The position numbers were made by a program, and so were the translations under genes. Below the pieces are notes generated by a model. It was not told where the DNA came from. It saw only the letters and a list, made by a program, of their open reading frames with translations, and made no database searches. Below, piece after piece: positions 45,065 through 54,717 of a stretch of 64,000 nt of DNA (positions are counted from its first letter, which is position 1; each line of letters begins with the position of its first letter). The stretch comes from Hallella colorans (GTDB lineage Bacteria; Bacteroidota; Bacteroidia; Bacteroidales; Bacteroidaceae). Location of the stretch: positions 1-64,000 of the forward strand of contig NZ_QENY01000001.1 of assembly GCF_003096815.1 (NCBI RefSeq), read 5' to 3'.

Positions 45065-45119
45065 ATGACTATGATTGACAGACTGCCCATGGAGAATCAT
45101 GCTTGTCGGTGCAAACAAA

Positions 45120-46208
45120 TTATTGCTGCACCACATCATACAATTGTTCATACGCATCCACCATTTTTCGAATATCATATTGCAAGGCTCGTTGATAACA
45201 CCGATCCGCCACTTGGTGATAATACTCCGAGTCGTCATGCAACTTTTTTATAACATCAGCCAGTGCCTCAGCATCGCCATGTGGAAAAAGGATACCATAG
45301 CCGGCAGTCACTTCTTTTAATCCGTTGACCTCGCTGGCTACAAAAGGCTTGCCCGAGGACATGCCCTCAATATTCGACAGAGATAATCCCTCCCAATGTG
45401 ACGACATCACAATGACATCTGCCGACTTCAATATCTGCGGCACATCCGACCGAATGCCAAGCAGTTTTACACGCTCCGTCACATTTTGGTTAATAATTTC
45501 TGCCTCTATCTCCGGTCGACGAACGCCATTGCCTACCAACCATAACTCATATTCGTCCGGTAACAACGCAATAGCCCGAATCACCGTTCGCTGATCCTTG
45601 GCTTCCCGAAATCCGGCCACCATCACCGTGACAAATTTACCTTGGTGAGCCAATTCCGGTAAATCCTTCGCATGATAAAAGGCATTAACATCTACTCCAT
45701 TGTTGATGGTCACTATTCTACTTTGCATCGGACAGTTAGGTTGATTGTCCTCAAGACCCAAATAACTGCACAACTTCTCTTCAGCAATCTTACTAATCGC
45801 CACCACCTTTGCATATTTACCATACATCCATTTGTCTACAAACGAGAACATAGGATGTTCTCGCTTTCGGTTGTTCGTAGAGTGTTCCGTCGTTATCAGC
45901 ACCTTTCCCAACCCAATATTGGCAATGGCGGCAAACAGCTGCGGAGAGGAGTTGTGAGTGTGAATAATGTCATACTCCCGCATGATCCTTCTTAACTTGG
46001 GGATGTATTTAATATTGTAAACACCATGTCCAAGCTTATAAATCCTACATCTCGTCTCCTTCAACTCCCGCATAAAAGCAGTCTCCTCACCATTGAAGAC
46101 CACCACATCCACCGTAAGTCCCTTCTGCCGTAGCAACTTGGTAAGGTGCACCACCACGTGCTCCGCCCCACCAATCTGCAAAGATGTGATAACCTGTAGA
46201 ATCTTCAT
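45120..46208 (-). CDS. Glycosyltransferase, family 4 type
   Basis: A 362-residue GT-B enzyme. It begins MKILQVITSLQIGGAEHVV, where GGAE is the usual glycine loop. ITTEHSTNN and VVAISKIAEEKL follow. The C-terminal domain has VMVAGFREAKDQRTVIRA and the EGLSLSNIEGMSSGKPFVAS donor-binding segment in which the second Glu contacts the nucleotide sugar. It probably uses a UDP-sugar with retention of configuration. It starts 9 bases after the preceding gene's stop. Confidence 0.92.
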   Translation of the reverse strand: MKILQVITSLQIGGAEHVVVHLTKLLRQKGLTVDVVVFNGEETAFMRELKETRCRIYKLGHGVYNIKYIPKLRRIMREYDIIHTHNSSPQLFAAIANIGLGKVLITTEHSTNNRKREHPMFSFVDKWMYGKYAKVVAISKIAEEKLCSYLGLEDNQPNCPMQSRIVTINNGVDVNAFYHAKDLPELAHQGKFVTVMVAGFREAKDQRTVIRAIALLPDEYELWLVGNGVRRPEIEAEIINQNVTERVKLLGIRSDVPQILKSADVIVMSSHWEGLSLSNIEGMSSGKPFVASEVNGLKEVTAGYGILFPHGDAEALADVIKKLHDDSEYYHQVADRCYQRALQYDIRKMVDAYEQLYDVVQQ

Positions 46209-46217
46209 ATTACTTTA

Positions 46218-47156
46218 TCAATGGATAATTCCAAACTTAGATAAAATATTTCTTATCCACATATTATCAAAACCTAATGCATCTGTCACTATAACCCCCT
46301 TGTACATGTTGAAGGTATGCATCCCTACGTTCAATTTAGGATGGTCAGAAAACATTCTTCTAACTTCCCTAAATTCTATCGTTTCACAATCTAATTCCTG
46401 CATATCCCAAATAGACTTTTCCCCACAAGTAATCTTCTGCAAAGATACAGCATGCCCATATTGAGTGTTACATTCTTGAGCAGGCCTGTACAAGGCTCCC
46501 TCGTATTCGAAAAAGTTTCCTGCCATACGCGCTATATTTTCTTGAAAAATCTTTGAACCCAATGGCATGAATTTTTCTTCTTGACTGTCCCACTGATATA
46601 CATAAAGTGTATTCCCATTTACATTTGGTGTCTTTGTGCAAAATAAATATGCTTTGTTTCCCACTCGAAGAGGAGTAGCATCTGCAACGGATTCATCCAA
46701 AACATTATGAACTTCTTCTATGATATTCTCGTGAACCCAATACTTATAGACGATTAACTTACCAGAAGCACCATTTTCCGGCATTAAGTAAACAAAGTCC
46801 CCGGTAGACCCGTTAGAGGTTTCAAACCATGGCTGCCTAATAATCACAGGGAAACTCATGTGAGTAGGGAGTTCTTTGACAATGTCTAATTTCTTTAGCT
46901 GATAACTGCGTCTATCTATCGTTAATTTAGAAATTCTCCCACGATAAATGTTTTTTGGAAATTCTTCAACCAAAACAATAATATCCGTATCTGTAACATC
47001 TAAAATAAAAGGATCTGCAAACCATGAATTTTTATAATCATGTTCTACCCACTGAACTCGGATATCCTCCCCCTGAAGAATGTTATCAAGAGAATTTTGG
47101 ATGAAGCCAATATTCCAACGCTCGTCACAATATCTTTTAATATACTCTTTTATCAT
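46218..47156 (-). CDS. Beta-propeller protein resembling the GINT1 N-terminal domain
   Basis: A 312-residue protein (start at 47156 chosen because it makes an ATGA overlap with the upstream ATP-grasp gene; a Met five codons earlier is possible). Repeating strand patterns such as WFADPFILDVTDTDIIVLVEE, RMAGNFFEYEGALYRPAQE and the DPF motif recall the five-bladed propeller found at the N-terminus of glucosamine inositolphosphorylceramide transferase 1 and in bacterial capsule loci. It has no signal peptide. Such proteins lie beside glycosyltransferases in surface polysaccharide clusters, but their reaction is unknown. Glycan binding or transfer is possible. Confidence 0.6.
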   Translation of the reverse strand: MIKEYIKRYCDERWNIGFIQNSLDNILQGEDIRVQWVEHDYKNSWFADPFILDVTDTDIIVLVEEFPKNIYRGRISKLTIDRRSYQLKKLDIVKELPTHMSFPVIIRQPWFETSNGSTGDFVYLMPENGASGKLIVYKYWVHENIIEEVHNVLDESVADATPLRVGNKAYLFCTKTPNVNGNTLYVYQWDSQEEKFMPLGSKIFQENIARMAGNFFEYEGALYRPAQECNTQYGHAVSLQKITCGEKSIWDMQELDCETIEFREVRRMFSDHPKLNVGMHTFNMYKGVIVTDALGFDNMWIRNILSKFGIIH

Positions 47157-48280
47157 TTCAGTAATCCCCAAAACCTATTCCATAAATACATATAAAAGGG
47201 CCGAGAGTCTTGTTTGTTATAATAAAAATGGCAGTCGGAACCAAGACACTCCTTAAGCCAAGTAAAAGGAGAAACTATACCCGACATAACGCTCCATTTA
47301 AAATCAGTTATTTCATCCATCAAATTAAATGGAAGTTTTCTGATGTTTTCATCCTCCGTAATTATTTTATTGCACAATACTGATTTAGCCCACATCATCA
47401 AAAGCGGTTGACCACATTTTGAATATGCATATAACCAAGCACTATTTCGAAAATTGATTTCTAAGAAATAACATTTTCCGTCTTTTCCTATCATAAATTC
47501 CAACTCAAACACCCCACTATAATGAGTTTCCCTAAACAATCGTCTGATGGCCTGTTCTAATTCCGGATAAGAGTATTTCTCTATATATGCATAGTTACCA
47601 TAACTCTTATTCGTTATTCTATGGAAACGGTTTTGCAAGGTAAAATACGCCTCTCCACCATCAATACAGAAACCTTCAACATTAAGTTCATCCTGTTTTT
47701 CAATATATTCCTGCAACAGTACCTTTTCACATTTAATATGCTTATATGCTTCTTGAAGTTCGTCTTCGTTATGGCATATGAAAACATTATTTTTCCAATT
47801 ATGTATGGTCGATGTTGGCGCCTTTGTTAAAATTGGAAATTTCAACATCTTTGAAGACTCACCACGGCTAACTATTTCTGTTTTGGGAATGCGCAGTCCA
47901 CATCTTTTCGCCATTTCTACAATGACATGCTTTTGCATCATTTTTGTAACTCGTCCCTGTTCCTGCGCATGATAAAAATAAAACTTGTCTTTCAATTCAT
48001 CATAATGTAAATCGAGACAAGATTCCACTTCATCACTTGTAGCCAAAACAAAGGGCTTTGTGCTCTCATTCACATATTCGTCTACCAAACACTTGTAGCC
48101 TTCCTCTAAACTACGAACATGATGCAATACAGCTATATACTTAGAATATTGAACTAGCTTAGGCTTTTGAACAGAAAATAAGATAACGTCAGGCCTTATT
48201 CCCGCTTCACCCAAGCATCTAATCACTCCTAAAGAACTAAAGTGATCTACTGCAAAAACAACAAACTTGTTTTCAATCAT
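47153..48280 (-). CDS. ATP-grasp domain protein
   Basis: A 375-residue protein. It has an N-terminal Rossmann-like domain (VVFAVDHFSSLGVIRCLGEAG), a central ATP-binding segment with FPILTKAPTSTIHNWKNNV and VLLQEYIEK, and the metal site FLEINFRNSAW at about 273-283. It resembles the carboxylate-amine ligases seen in capsule and secondary metabolite clusters. It overlaps the propeller gene, so the two products may work together, for example to attach an amino acid to a sugar. It is not closely similar to the ATP-grasp protein at 41946. The substrate is unknown. Confidence 0.8.
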   Translation of the reverse strand: MIENKFVVFAVDHFSSLGVIRCLGEAGIRPDVILFSVQKPKLVQYSKYIAVLHHVRSLEEGYKCLVDEYVNESTKPFVLATSDEVESCLDLHYDELKDKFYFYHAQEQGRVTKMMQKHVIVEMAKRCGLRIPKTEIVSRGESSKMLKFPILTKAPTSTIHNWKNNVFICHNEDELQEAYKHIKCEKVLLQEYIEKQDELNVEGFCIDGGEAYFTLQNRFHRITNKSYGNYAYIEKYSYPELEQAIRRLFRETHYSGVFELEFMIGKDGKCYFLEINFRNSAWLYAYSKCGQPLLMMWAKSVLCNKIITEDENIRKLPFNLMDEITDFKWSVMSGIVSPFTWLKECLGSDCHFYYNKQDSRPFYMYLWNRFWGLLK

Positions 48281-48400
48281 TTTTTTACTAAATAAGTTTT
48301 CATAACTTCTTTGTCACATTTTTCTCCTTTATTCAGATCAATATAATTGACTAAAAGATGTGCGACAGCATACACATGATTAATAAAATAGCTTATACCC

Positions 48401-49309
48401 TTATTTTTTCATGTAGCTATCTCTTACATGTAATACAAATCCTAATGGTGCAGTCCACACCCAATACCATCTTAACACAGGAAGTTTGATCAAAGCATTT
48501 AACGATGATCCATGAAAACATGCACGGAATCTCCAATAATTTATCGCATATCTTACCTTACGTGAGAATGGTAAAATATCATAAGAGACATTTTCTGCAT
48601 ACATCATCATGGACAAAAGTGGACTTTGCATCCTCATTCGTGTCATATTTGCAGAAATGCCGTGTTCTTGATAATCTGCAATATAAATTACTTCACTGAA
48701 ATATCTCAGTTTGTATTTTTGAGCTATCCGAGCCCACACCAATTCTTCCGGACAAAATTTTTCACCTGGTATTTCCGGGAAGGGAAACTCACGAAGTACA
48801 GAAGTTCGATATACCTCTTTCATATCCCCATTCTTCATTTTGAACTTCCACCAATATTCTAAGAAGGTGCAATCAAGAATATCATAAGGAGGCATACCAC
48901 CAACAACCTCTTTCTTACCCTTTAACAAATCCAATCCACATACACCACCAAAGGAATCATCATTCTTCACTTCATTCCATTGTTCTATTACAAGTTTAAG
49001 AGCGTTTGATGGTAAATAATCATCGCTGTCTGCGATGAAAAATAAATCACCGCACGCCTTGTTTACTCCCAGATTTATTGCAGTATGTTTACCTCCATTA
49101 GCCTTATAATAATATCGTATTTGGAAATTAGGATTAGACTTCTTATGATTTAAAATTATTTTATTAATAACTTCCTGTGTGTTATCTGTTGATCCATCAT
49201 CCACAATCACCCATTCGAAATCAGAAAAAGTCTGCACACACAAACTGTCATAAAGGCGTGGCAGCAAGTCATCTCTGTTATATGAAGGAGTAAATACAGT
49301 AATCATCAT
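48401..49309 (-). CDS. Glycosyltransferase, family 2
   Basis: A 302-residue GT-A enzyme. It begins MITVFTPSYNRDDLLPRL, followed by DFEWVIVDDGSTDNT, the classic nucleotide-binding start of GT2. The metal-binding DxD-like motif is FIADSDDYLP (about 91-100). The EEFPG..FCPEELVW-like acceptor segment (PGEKFCPEELVWARIA) carries the catalytic acidic residues. It is inverting by family. A hydrophobic end suggests membrane contact. Confidence 0.92.
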   Translation of the reverse strand: MMITVFTPSYNRDDLLPRLYDSLCVQTFSDFEWVIVDDGSTDNTQEVINKIILNHKKSNPNFQIRYYYKANGGKHTAINLGVNKACGDLFFIADSDDYLPSNALKLVIEQWNEVKNDDSFGGVCGLDLLKGKKEVVGGMPPYDILDCTFLEYWWKFKMKNGDMKEVYRTSVLREFPFPEIPGEKFCPEELVWARIAQKYKLRYFSEVIYIADYQEHGISANMTRMRMQSPLLSMMMYAENVSYDILPFSRKVRYAINYWRFRACFHGSSLNALIKLPVLRWYWVWTAPLGFVLHVRDSYMKK

Positions 49310-49318
49310 GAAATAAAA

Positions 49319-50377
49319 CTATTTGTGTATGTAAAGCGCATGTTCCAATAGTCTGTCTATAACTACATCTGGTTTGAGCCATTGCTCATAGTATCTTCTT
49401 GCACCATTTTCTAAATGTCTGCGGTATTCTTCGTTACTATTTATCAACATAATAGCTTCGAGTAATTCTTTTTTCGTGTGCACAAAATGAATATTTTCAC
49501 CATGCACCATAGGCTCAGGCATCTCTCGAGAAAGTTTAGTAGATATGATAGCCTTTCCCATACAGAGATACTCAGCCAATTTCCATCCATGACATCCACA
49601 TACAGATGGAGTATTAAAAACAAGAACACTTTCCTTGGTTTTCTTAATATACTCATCCATTGAAAGTCTCTTATCATAAATAAAATCCTTATATATCTCT
49701 TTATATTTAGGATAATCAGGCATTTCTGCTAATACATCTTCCCCGTTTATATAAAACAAACCCCCTTCAATTTTTATTTGTAATTGTTGGCATGCGCGTA
49801 AAAATTCACCACGCCAATAATTTGTATCTGTTTCCGCAAACTTATTGTACCATAGTGTTGAGGAATGAAAAATATAGTTGGGGCGCACCTTCACTGGTTT
49901 CTCATATACATTTATAGGTCGTCTACGAATGTTGGAATACAAATAATCTTGCAAATATTTTTTTAAAGGAACATTCGTATAGCCTATACTCTGAAAATAG
50001 TGTTTAAGACATTTGATTATAGTAATTGGAATAGTATGAAGTGTTATTCCAAACGAAGGGCCTATTGCTAATAATTTTATATCCTTTTGAGTATGTTCAA
50101 ATGTGGGATTTACCTTTCCATAGATATCACACCATTCATATCCTTCGTTAAATATACTTGCAACATCCTCACTATCTATAAAGACCTTATAGTCATTTCC
50201 CCCGTTTTTTATAACAAAAGCAAAACCATATCTATAAGTATTGATATATTTATTATCCAAACCTTCGAAAGGCTTAGCACTATACCGTATACTGTTTTTT
50301 CCAAAAACCGTTTCTATTCCAAGTAGATAATAAGAGGCATAGGCGTACTGTAATCTTGGATCTATAATAATTTTCAT
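49319..50377 (-). CDS. Glycosyltransferase-like protein (GT-B fold)
   Basis: A 352-residue protein. The N-terminal half is divergent. The C-terminal half has the GT-B donor-binding layout: a strand-helix with MDEYIKKTKESVLVFNTPSV, then CGCHGWKLAEYLCMGKAIIST, equivalent to the E-x7-E helix (Glu in KLAEYL), and HGENIHFVHTKKELLEA. It begins 18 bases after the polymerase gene stop and ends 9 bases before the GT2 gene. Fukosyl- or other transfer cannot be distinguished. Confidence 0.75.
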   Translation of the reverse strand: MKIIIDPRLQYAYASYYLLGIETVFGKNSIRYSAKPFEGLDNKYINTYRYGFAFVIKNGGNDYKVFIDSEDVASIFNEGYEWCDIYGKVNPTFEHTQKDIKLLAIGPSFGITLHTIPITIIKCLKHYFQSIGYTNVPLKKYLQDYLYSNIRRRPINVYEKPVKVRPNYIFHSSTLWYNKFAETDTNYWRGEFLRACQQLQIKIEGGLFYINGEDVLAEMPDYPKYKEIYKDFIYDKRLSMDEYIKKTKESVLVFNTPSVCGCHGWKLAEYLCMGKAIISTKLSREMPEPMVHGENIHFVHTKKELLEAIMLINSNEEYRRHLENGARRYYEQWLKPDVVIDRLLEHALYIHK

Positions 50378-50395
50378 GTACTGTATTGTTTTATA

Positions 50396-51535
50396 TTATT
50401 TGTACAATTTATCAACGGTATAATTATAATCATACTCATATCGTTCATAAATAGAGCCACTTCCCGAAGGTTCTCCATTCGTAAAGAATGTTTTATAAGG
50501 CATATTGAGCGACTGCCAAGCAATAGTGATACGCAAAAATAGCAAGAAACACACTGTGACAACAAGTGGTTTGAGCCATGGCTTTCGATGAGGGAGATGA
50601 CAAATGTGTGTGAGCATATAGATAATGCCCAAGAAGAAATACCATCCAAACCTACCACCTTGTCCAAAACGCATAAAGAGAAGAAGTATTCCACAGAACA
50701 CAACTGTCATATTAAGAAACACAAGCGTTTGCTTGGTAGGCACAATTTTCCTGTAGTTAGTAAAAATAAGCCACAACAAGAACATGCATTCCAAGACATA
50801 CTCTATACGGAAGCCTTGATCTTCTGTGGTATAGGCAGCTGTTCGCTCTGCCATTCCTGTAGCCTCTCCTGATGACACCAGTAGCACATTGGGTAAAGGA
50901 GACAAACTTACAAGTAAACAGACTGCAACAAAAGCAATAATGGCCGTTGGACTGTATTTCCGTATTGGCAAAAAATACATGGGTGCAAAAATCAGAGCGG
51001 AACCATGAAATGTGTAAGCCAAAAGCACAAGGGCAAAAAACTTGATTGGCTTTTGCTCCCAAATGTATCGCACGGATAACCACACAATGCCAACCGCAAA
51101 AACTTGACGAAGATAGGTCATCGTAAAATAATAAAAGAAACCGAGAAACACTATCGTTGCCAAAGGGTAGTCTTGTATATATTGCTTGAAAGAGAAGAAA
51201 TAGAGCATATAAAGAGCCAAGGTGGTGATGAGGATAAATATATACCTATTCTGCGTGACAAATGATACTAACACTTGCCAAAAGAAGTAGCCATACTCTT
51301 TGCCATTGATCAAATAATTCAATCGTGCTAAATTGCGACCACCTCGCATTTCTTCTGCTATAGCATCAAACACCTCTCCATATATATAGCGGTCATATCC
51401 GCCTATCATATCTCCCAAACCCACAAACAAAGAAACATAGAGAAAGTAGGCTATAAGATATTTATCTGACCGTTTGTCTTTTAAAACAAGAAATAGAATA
51501 AAAGCAACAATGAAAACTAAAAGATAGGGAAACAT
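50396..51535 (-). CDS. EpsG-family O-antigen/capsule polymerase (Wzy-like)
   Basis: A 379-residue membrane protein with about ten helices. The EpsG family features are visible: a first helix, then GDMIGGYDRYIYGEVF in a periplasmic loop, FYYFTMTYLRQVFAVGIVWL (the conserved R-Q/F-A segment), and LAYTFHGSALIFAPMYFL with the conserved His. It should link repeat units at the outer face of the inner membrane in the Wzx/Wzy pathway, matching the flippase at 58700. It has no ligase WaaL features. Confidence 0.88.
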   Translation of the reverse strand: MFPYLLVFIVAFILFLVLKDKRSDKYLIAYFLYVSLFVGLGDMIGGYDRYIYGEVFDAIAEEMRGGRNLARLNYLINGKEYGYFFWQVLVSFVTQNRYIFILITTLALYMLYFFSFKQYIQDYPLATIVFLGFFYYFTMTYLRQVFAVGIVWLSVRYIWEQKPIKFFALVLLAYTFHGSALIFAPMYFLPIRKYSPTAIIAFVAVCLLVSLSPLPNVLLVSSGEATGMAERTAAYTTEDQGFRIEYVLECMFLLWLIFTNYRKIVPTKQTLVFLNMTVVFCGILLLFMRFGQGGRFGWYFFLGIIYMLTHICHLPHRKPWLKPLVVTVCFLLFLRITIAWQSLNMPYKTFFTNGEPSGSGSIYERYEYDYNYTVDKLYK

Positions 51536-51547
51536 AGCCTTAAAATG

Positions 51548-52708
51548 TTATAGGAACGTATATAATTTCTGCACCTCACTGGAATTATCATGAATATGTG
51601 TTTTAAGATAATCTACATATTTTTGCCGTAACTGCCCATCTTCATAAAGATTAAGAATGGCATGTGCTAAGGCATTGCCATCCATTGTGCAGATAGTGGC
51701 ATTGACTCTATCTTCAAATTGGTCACTTACGGTAGAAAAATTGGTTACGATAATAGGCTTGCACAGTATTTTCGCCTCATCGAGCGCAATAGATTTACCC
51801 TCGAAACGAGATGGGTGTACATATATATCAGCTTGACGTATGTATGGGTAGGGATTTGATTGAATGCCAACAAATTTGAAATACTTTTGTAGACCTTTAC
51901 GTTTTATCTCTTCAATCCATTTAGGTTCTATAATAGCACCTGCAAATAGCCATAAAAAATCAATCTCAGTATTTTTAAGTATATCTACAGCCTCGATTGC
52001 AAAGTCTATTCCCTTGTTGTAACACACGTGTCCTACAGTAACTAATGTCAAGTTGTGTGGAACAAAATTATCAAGATCTTCTTCAGACAATCGCTCTATA
52101 AGTTCAGGTGAAGATATATTCTCCATCTTAGATATTTGCTTATGACAATTCGGGAAATATTGTCTCAGGGCTGCTACACAGGTGTCTGAAATTGTAAATA
52201 TATGATCTGTTAACGGATAATATATTTTGTCGGCCTTATAATAGTAAGGCCATCTGCTATAGTCGCTATGAAAGAAACTCACTTTCTTTTTCCCACGCAA
52301 CTTATCCACCATATAATATAATATTTGCTGACCACCATAATCTACAATCAAATCATATTCCTCATTATTGATTGCCGGCATCATCTTTGCGATCAAGCGT
52401 CCTGCCATAGGTTTTGACAGTTGGGACAATATAAGCCTAATCAAAACACCCAATGACAAAACGATCTTTCCATGTTGCAGAAGCCACCATGCCGAAGATA
52501 CACCACCCATCACATGCTCTATAACAGGGTTATATATCAGATGAACATCTTTTGGCAACCTGTCTGAATATATGTCACCCCCCTTACAGCAAAGCAACAA
52601 TGAGGTATCGTATCTTTGCCTATCCCAAGCCGTCAGTAATGACACCATGGATTTCGACACTCCTCCTGATTGTAACGTGCCTATTATAAATAAGACCTTC
52701 TTTCTCAT
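51548..52708 (-). CDS. Glycosyltransferase, family 4 type
   Basis: A 386-residue GT-B enzyme. It starts MRKKVLFIIGTLQSGGVSKS with the glycine loop, followed later by LTLVTVGHVCYNKGIDFAIE, PYPYIRQADIYVHPSRFEGK and the SIALDEAKILCKPIIVTNF donor helix with its Glu. The gene ends 12 bases before the polymerase gene. Like its neighbours it is AT-rich. Confidence 0.9.
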   Translation of the reverse strand: MRKKVLFIIGTLQSGGVSKSMVSLLTAWDRQRYDTSLLLCCKGGDIYSDRLPKDVHLIYNPVIEHVMGGVSSAWWLLQHGKIVLSLGVLIRLILSQLSKPMAGRLIAKMMPAINNEEYDLIVDYGGQQILYYMVDKLRGKKKVSFFHSDYSRWPYYYKADKIYYPLTDHIFTISDTCVAALRQYFPNCHKQISKMENISSPELIERLSEEDLDNFVPHNLTLVTVGHVCYNKGIDFAIEAVDILKNTEIDFLWLFAGAIIEPKWIEEIKRKGLQKYFKFVGIQSNPYPYIRQADIYVHPSRFEGKSIALDEAKILCKPIIVTNFSTVSDQFEDRVNATICTMDGNALAHAILNLYEDGQLRQKYVDYLKTHIHDNSSEVQKLYTFL

Positions 52709-52728
52709 ATATTACAATTTGTTCGGCT

Positions 52729-53733
52729 TTACGCAGATTTTTTGTTTAATGAAATTATTGCATTTGCAATATATCTGCCATAAATCAAGTTCTCTAAAAA
52801 TTCACTTTGTCTAATCAAGTAGCCTATACCTATACAGCTGTATGCAATAGCAACAGAAAGAATCGCAACTATCACACATTCAAGTAGTAGGTTGTCTGTT
52901 TCCATGAAATATTCATGCCATCCTGATAATCTTAACGCAAATACAAAGAAAAAATGATAAATATAAATATCTAACGAATGGCGACCTATTTTTGCCAAAG
53001 CATCGGACACGACACCACTGTTTATTTCCAATTTCTTAAAGAGATAAACAAAGGTGGGAACGGAAAGAAAAGCTGAAAATAAGAATAATCTGGAAAAGCC
53101 CTTTGTGAAAAAATAAACAGTTACTGCATAAGCTATCATGCAGCAACTGAATACAATATTTTTAGATAAAAGAGTTTCTGTCAAATTGTATTTCCTGAAC
53201 AAATAACCGGCAATAAATAATGGCCACAATGTTCTTGCCTGATAAACGCTCAGTACATTACTCCATCGTTCTGATAGAGTAAATTGAATCATGATTAGGA
53301 ATGCCCAAATCGTTACAGCCCAAATAATATCCACCCATTTGAATTTGACAAACCGAGTAACCAAGCGTAATGACCATAAGAAAACGTAAAACAAGGACAA
53401 TACGAATAGATACCAATAACCATTCTTTGCACTACCTTCAAAGAATCCAGCTACATCTTTATGATTAAAAATGACAAATGATAATCCCACGAATAAGAAA
53501 GGAGACAAGAAAGAAACAGATTTAATCAACACCTTCTTAATATCTGGCACAGATGATATAACCCAACCTGATAAAAACATAAACAAAGGCATATGAAACG
53601 TGGACACAAATCTTACCCAAATATTATTTCCATCATTCAAAGAAAAAAAATATATGTGTCCAAAGATTACTGCCAACATAGCAAAACCTTTTAGGCGATC
53701 AACATATTGTATGCGTTGCATAGTCATAATCAT
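52729..53733 (-). CDS. Membrane acyltransferase (acyltransferase family 3)
   Basis: A 334-residue protein with about ten membrane helices. The start region YVDRLKGFAMLAVIFGHIYFF carries the R/D and catalytic His of acyltransferase-3 enzymes (NolL/OatA type), and FHMPLFMFLSGWVIS is the second family motif. It should O-acetylate a sugar of the polymer from a cytoplasmic acyl-CoA. A Met two or four codons further in is also possible as start. This copy is intact, in contrast to the split acyltransferase at the right edge. Confidence 0.88.
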   Translation of the reverse strand: MIMTMQRIQYVDRLKGFAMLAVIFGHIYFFSLNDGNNIWVRFVSTFHMPLFMFLSGWVISSVPDIKKVLIKSVSFLSPFLFVGLSFVIFNHKDVAGFFEGSAKNGYWYLFVLSLFYVFLWSLRLVTRFVKFKWVDIIWAVTIWAFLIMIQFTLSERWSNVLSVYQARTLWPLFIAGYLFRKYNLTETLLSKNIVFSCCMIAYAVTVYFFTKGFSRLFLFSAFLSVPTFVYLFKKLEINSGVVSDALAKIGRHSLDIYIYHFFFVFALRLSGWHEYFMETDNLLLECVIVAILSVAIAYSCIGIGYLIRQSEFLENLIYGRYIANAIISLNKKSA

Positions 53734-53830
53734 ATATTTTTATAATTATCTTTCTCTATTTGCAGCCCATAAAAAACTAAACAAGGTGTTTCGTTACCAA
53801 ACAATACATCTTGCCTCTAAACTATCTTTC

Positions 53831-54709
53831 TCATAGCTTTATGATAAAGAACTTTTTTTTCATGTTCATTATTCTATTGACTTCATCAATAGAATAATGA
53901 TGATATAAGTCTAAAAAATAAATATTATGATTAGATACTCGCTTTTCAACAGGTGGAAAAATCATATATTCACCAAATTCAACTTGCAAATAAGAATCAA
54001 AAGCTTTAGGAATAACGATAGTCGTATCTTCAAAAGGAAGTTCAATACCTTCTCCAAACCAGTTTACGGGATAAACATTACTCTCGTTTAGATCAGGCGA
54101 ATATCTACACAATTTATCCCCCCGAAGAGATGAAAAATATTGTATATGGCTATATAACCTTTTTAAATACTTATTTCTTAATGGTCGATAATACATCAAG
54201 GTTTCCAAAGCTTTTAGAAAAGTTATCCATGCACCCGTTTTGAGACATTGCCAGCTAAAAGATAAAGAACACTCGCGATTCGATTTAAAAAAACCAAGAT
54301 AAGCCTTAGAAAACAACTTGTTTTCTTTTTTTATTTCATCAGACTTCTCTTCATCATAATAATCTAATGGGAATATATCTATAAAAACTCCATATAAAAA
54401 AGGGAGTTCTCGTTTTTCCCATACCGTTGTTTGATTATTTATGAACTTAGCAAAATACATAAAATACCCCGTATCCCTTAAGTCAATAATTGAATATGCT
54501 TCTTCAATTCTGTCTCTTAAAGCAATGAATTTATTATAGTCTTGACGGGGCATATATACATCTATGTCATCATCCCACGGTATAAAGCCTTGATGTCTCA
54601 CCGCTCCCAAAGCTGTTCCAAAAGCAGCATAATATCTCAAGTTATATTCATCACACAGAGCAGAGAAAGCCTTAAATGTTTCAAGCAATACTTTTTGTAA
54701 ATCTGTCAT
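53831..54709 (-). CDS. LicD-family phosphotransferase
   Basis: A 292-residue protein of the LicD/fukutin nucleotidyltransferase fold. The core is YAAFGTALGAVRHQGFIPWD followed by DDIDVYMPRQDY, with the metal-binding Asp residues of DDDID. LicD proteins move phosphocholine, or in related families a polyol phosphate, from a CDP donor onto a sugar. It starts 8 bases after the cytidylyltransferase fusion gene, which could supply the CDP donor. It is 40% or so different in feel from the other LicD (57131), so the two probably act at different positions. Confidence 0.9.
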   Translation of the reverse strand: MTDLQKVLLETFKAFSALCDEYNLRYYAAFGTALGAVRHQGFIPWDDDIDVYMPRQDYNKFIALRDRIEEAYSIIDLRDTGYFMYFAKFINNQTTVWEKRELPFLYGVFIDIFPLDYYDEEKSDEIKKENKLFSKAYLGFFKSNRECSLSFSWQCLKTGAWITFLKALETLMYYRPLRNKYLKRLYSHIQYFSSLRGDKLCRYSPDLNESNVYPVNWFGEGIELPFEDTTIVIPKAFDSYLQVEFGEYMIFPPVEKRVSNHNIYFLDLYHHYSIDEVNRIMNMKKKFFIIKL

Positions 54710-54717
54710 ATAGTAGT

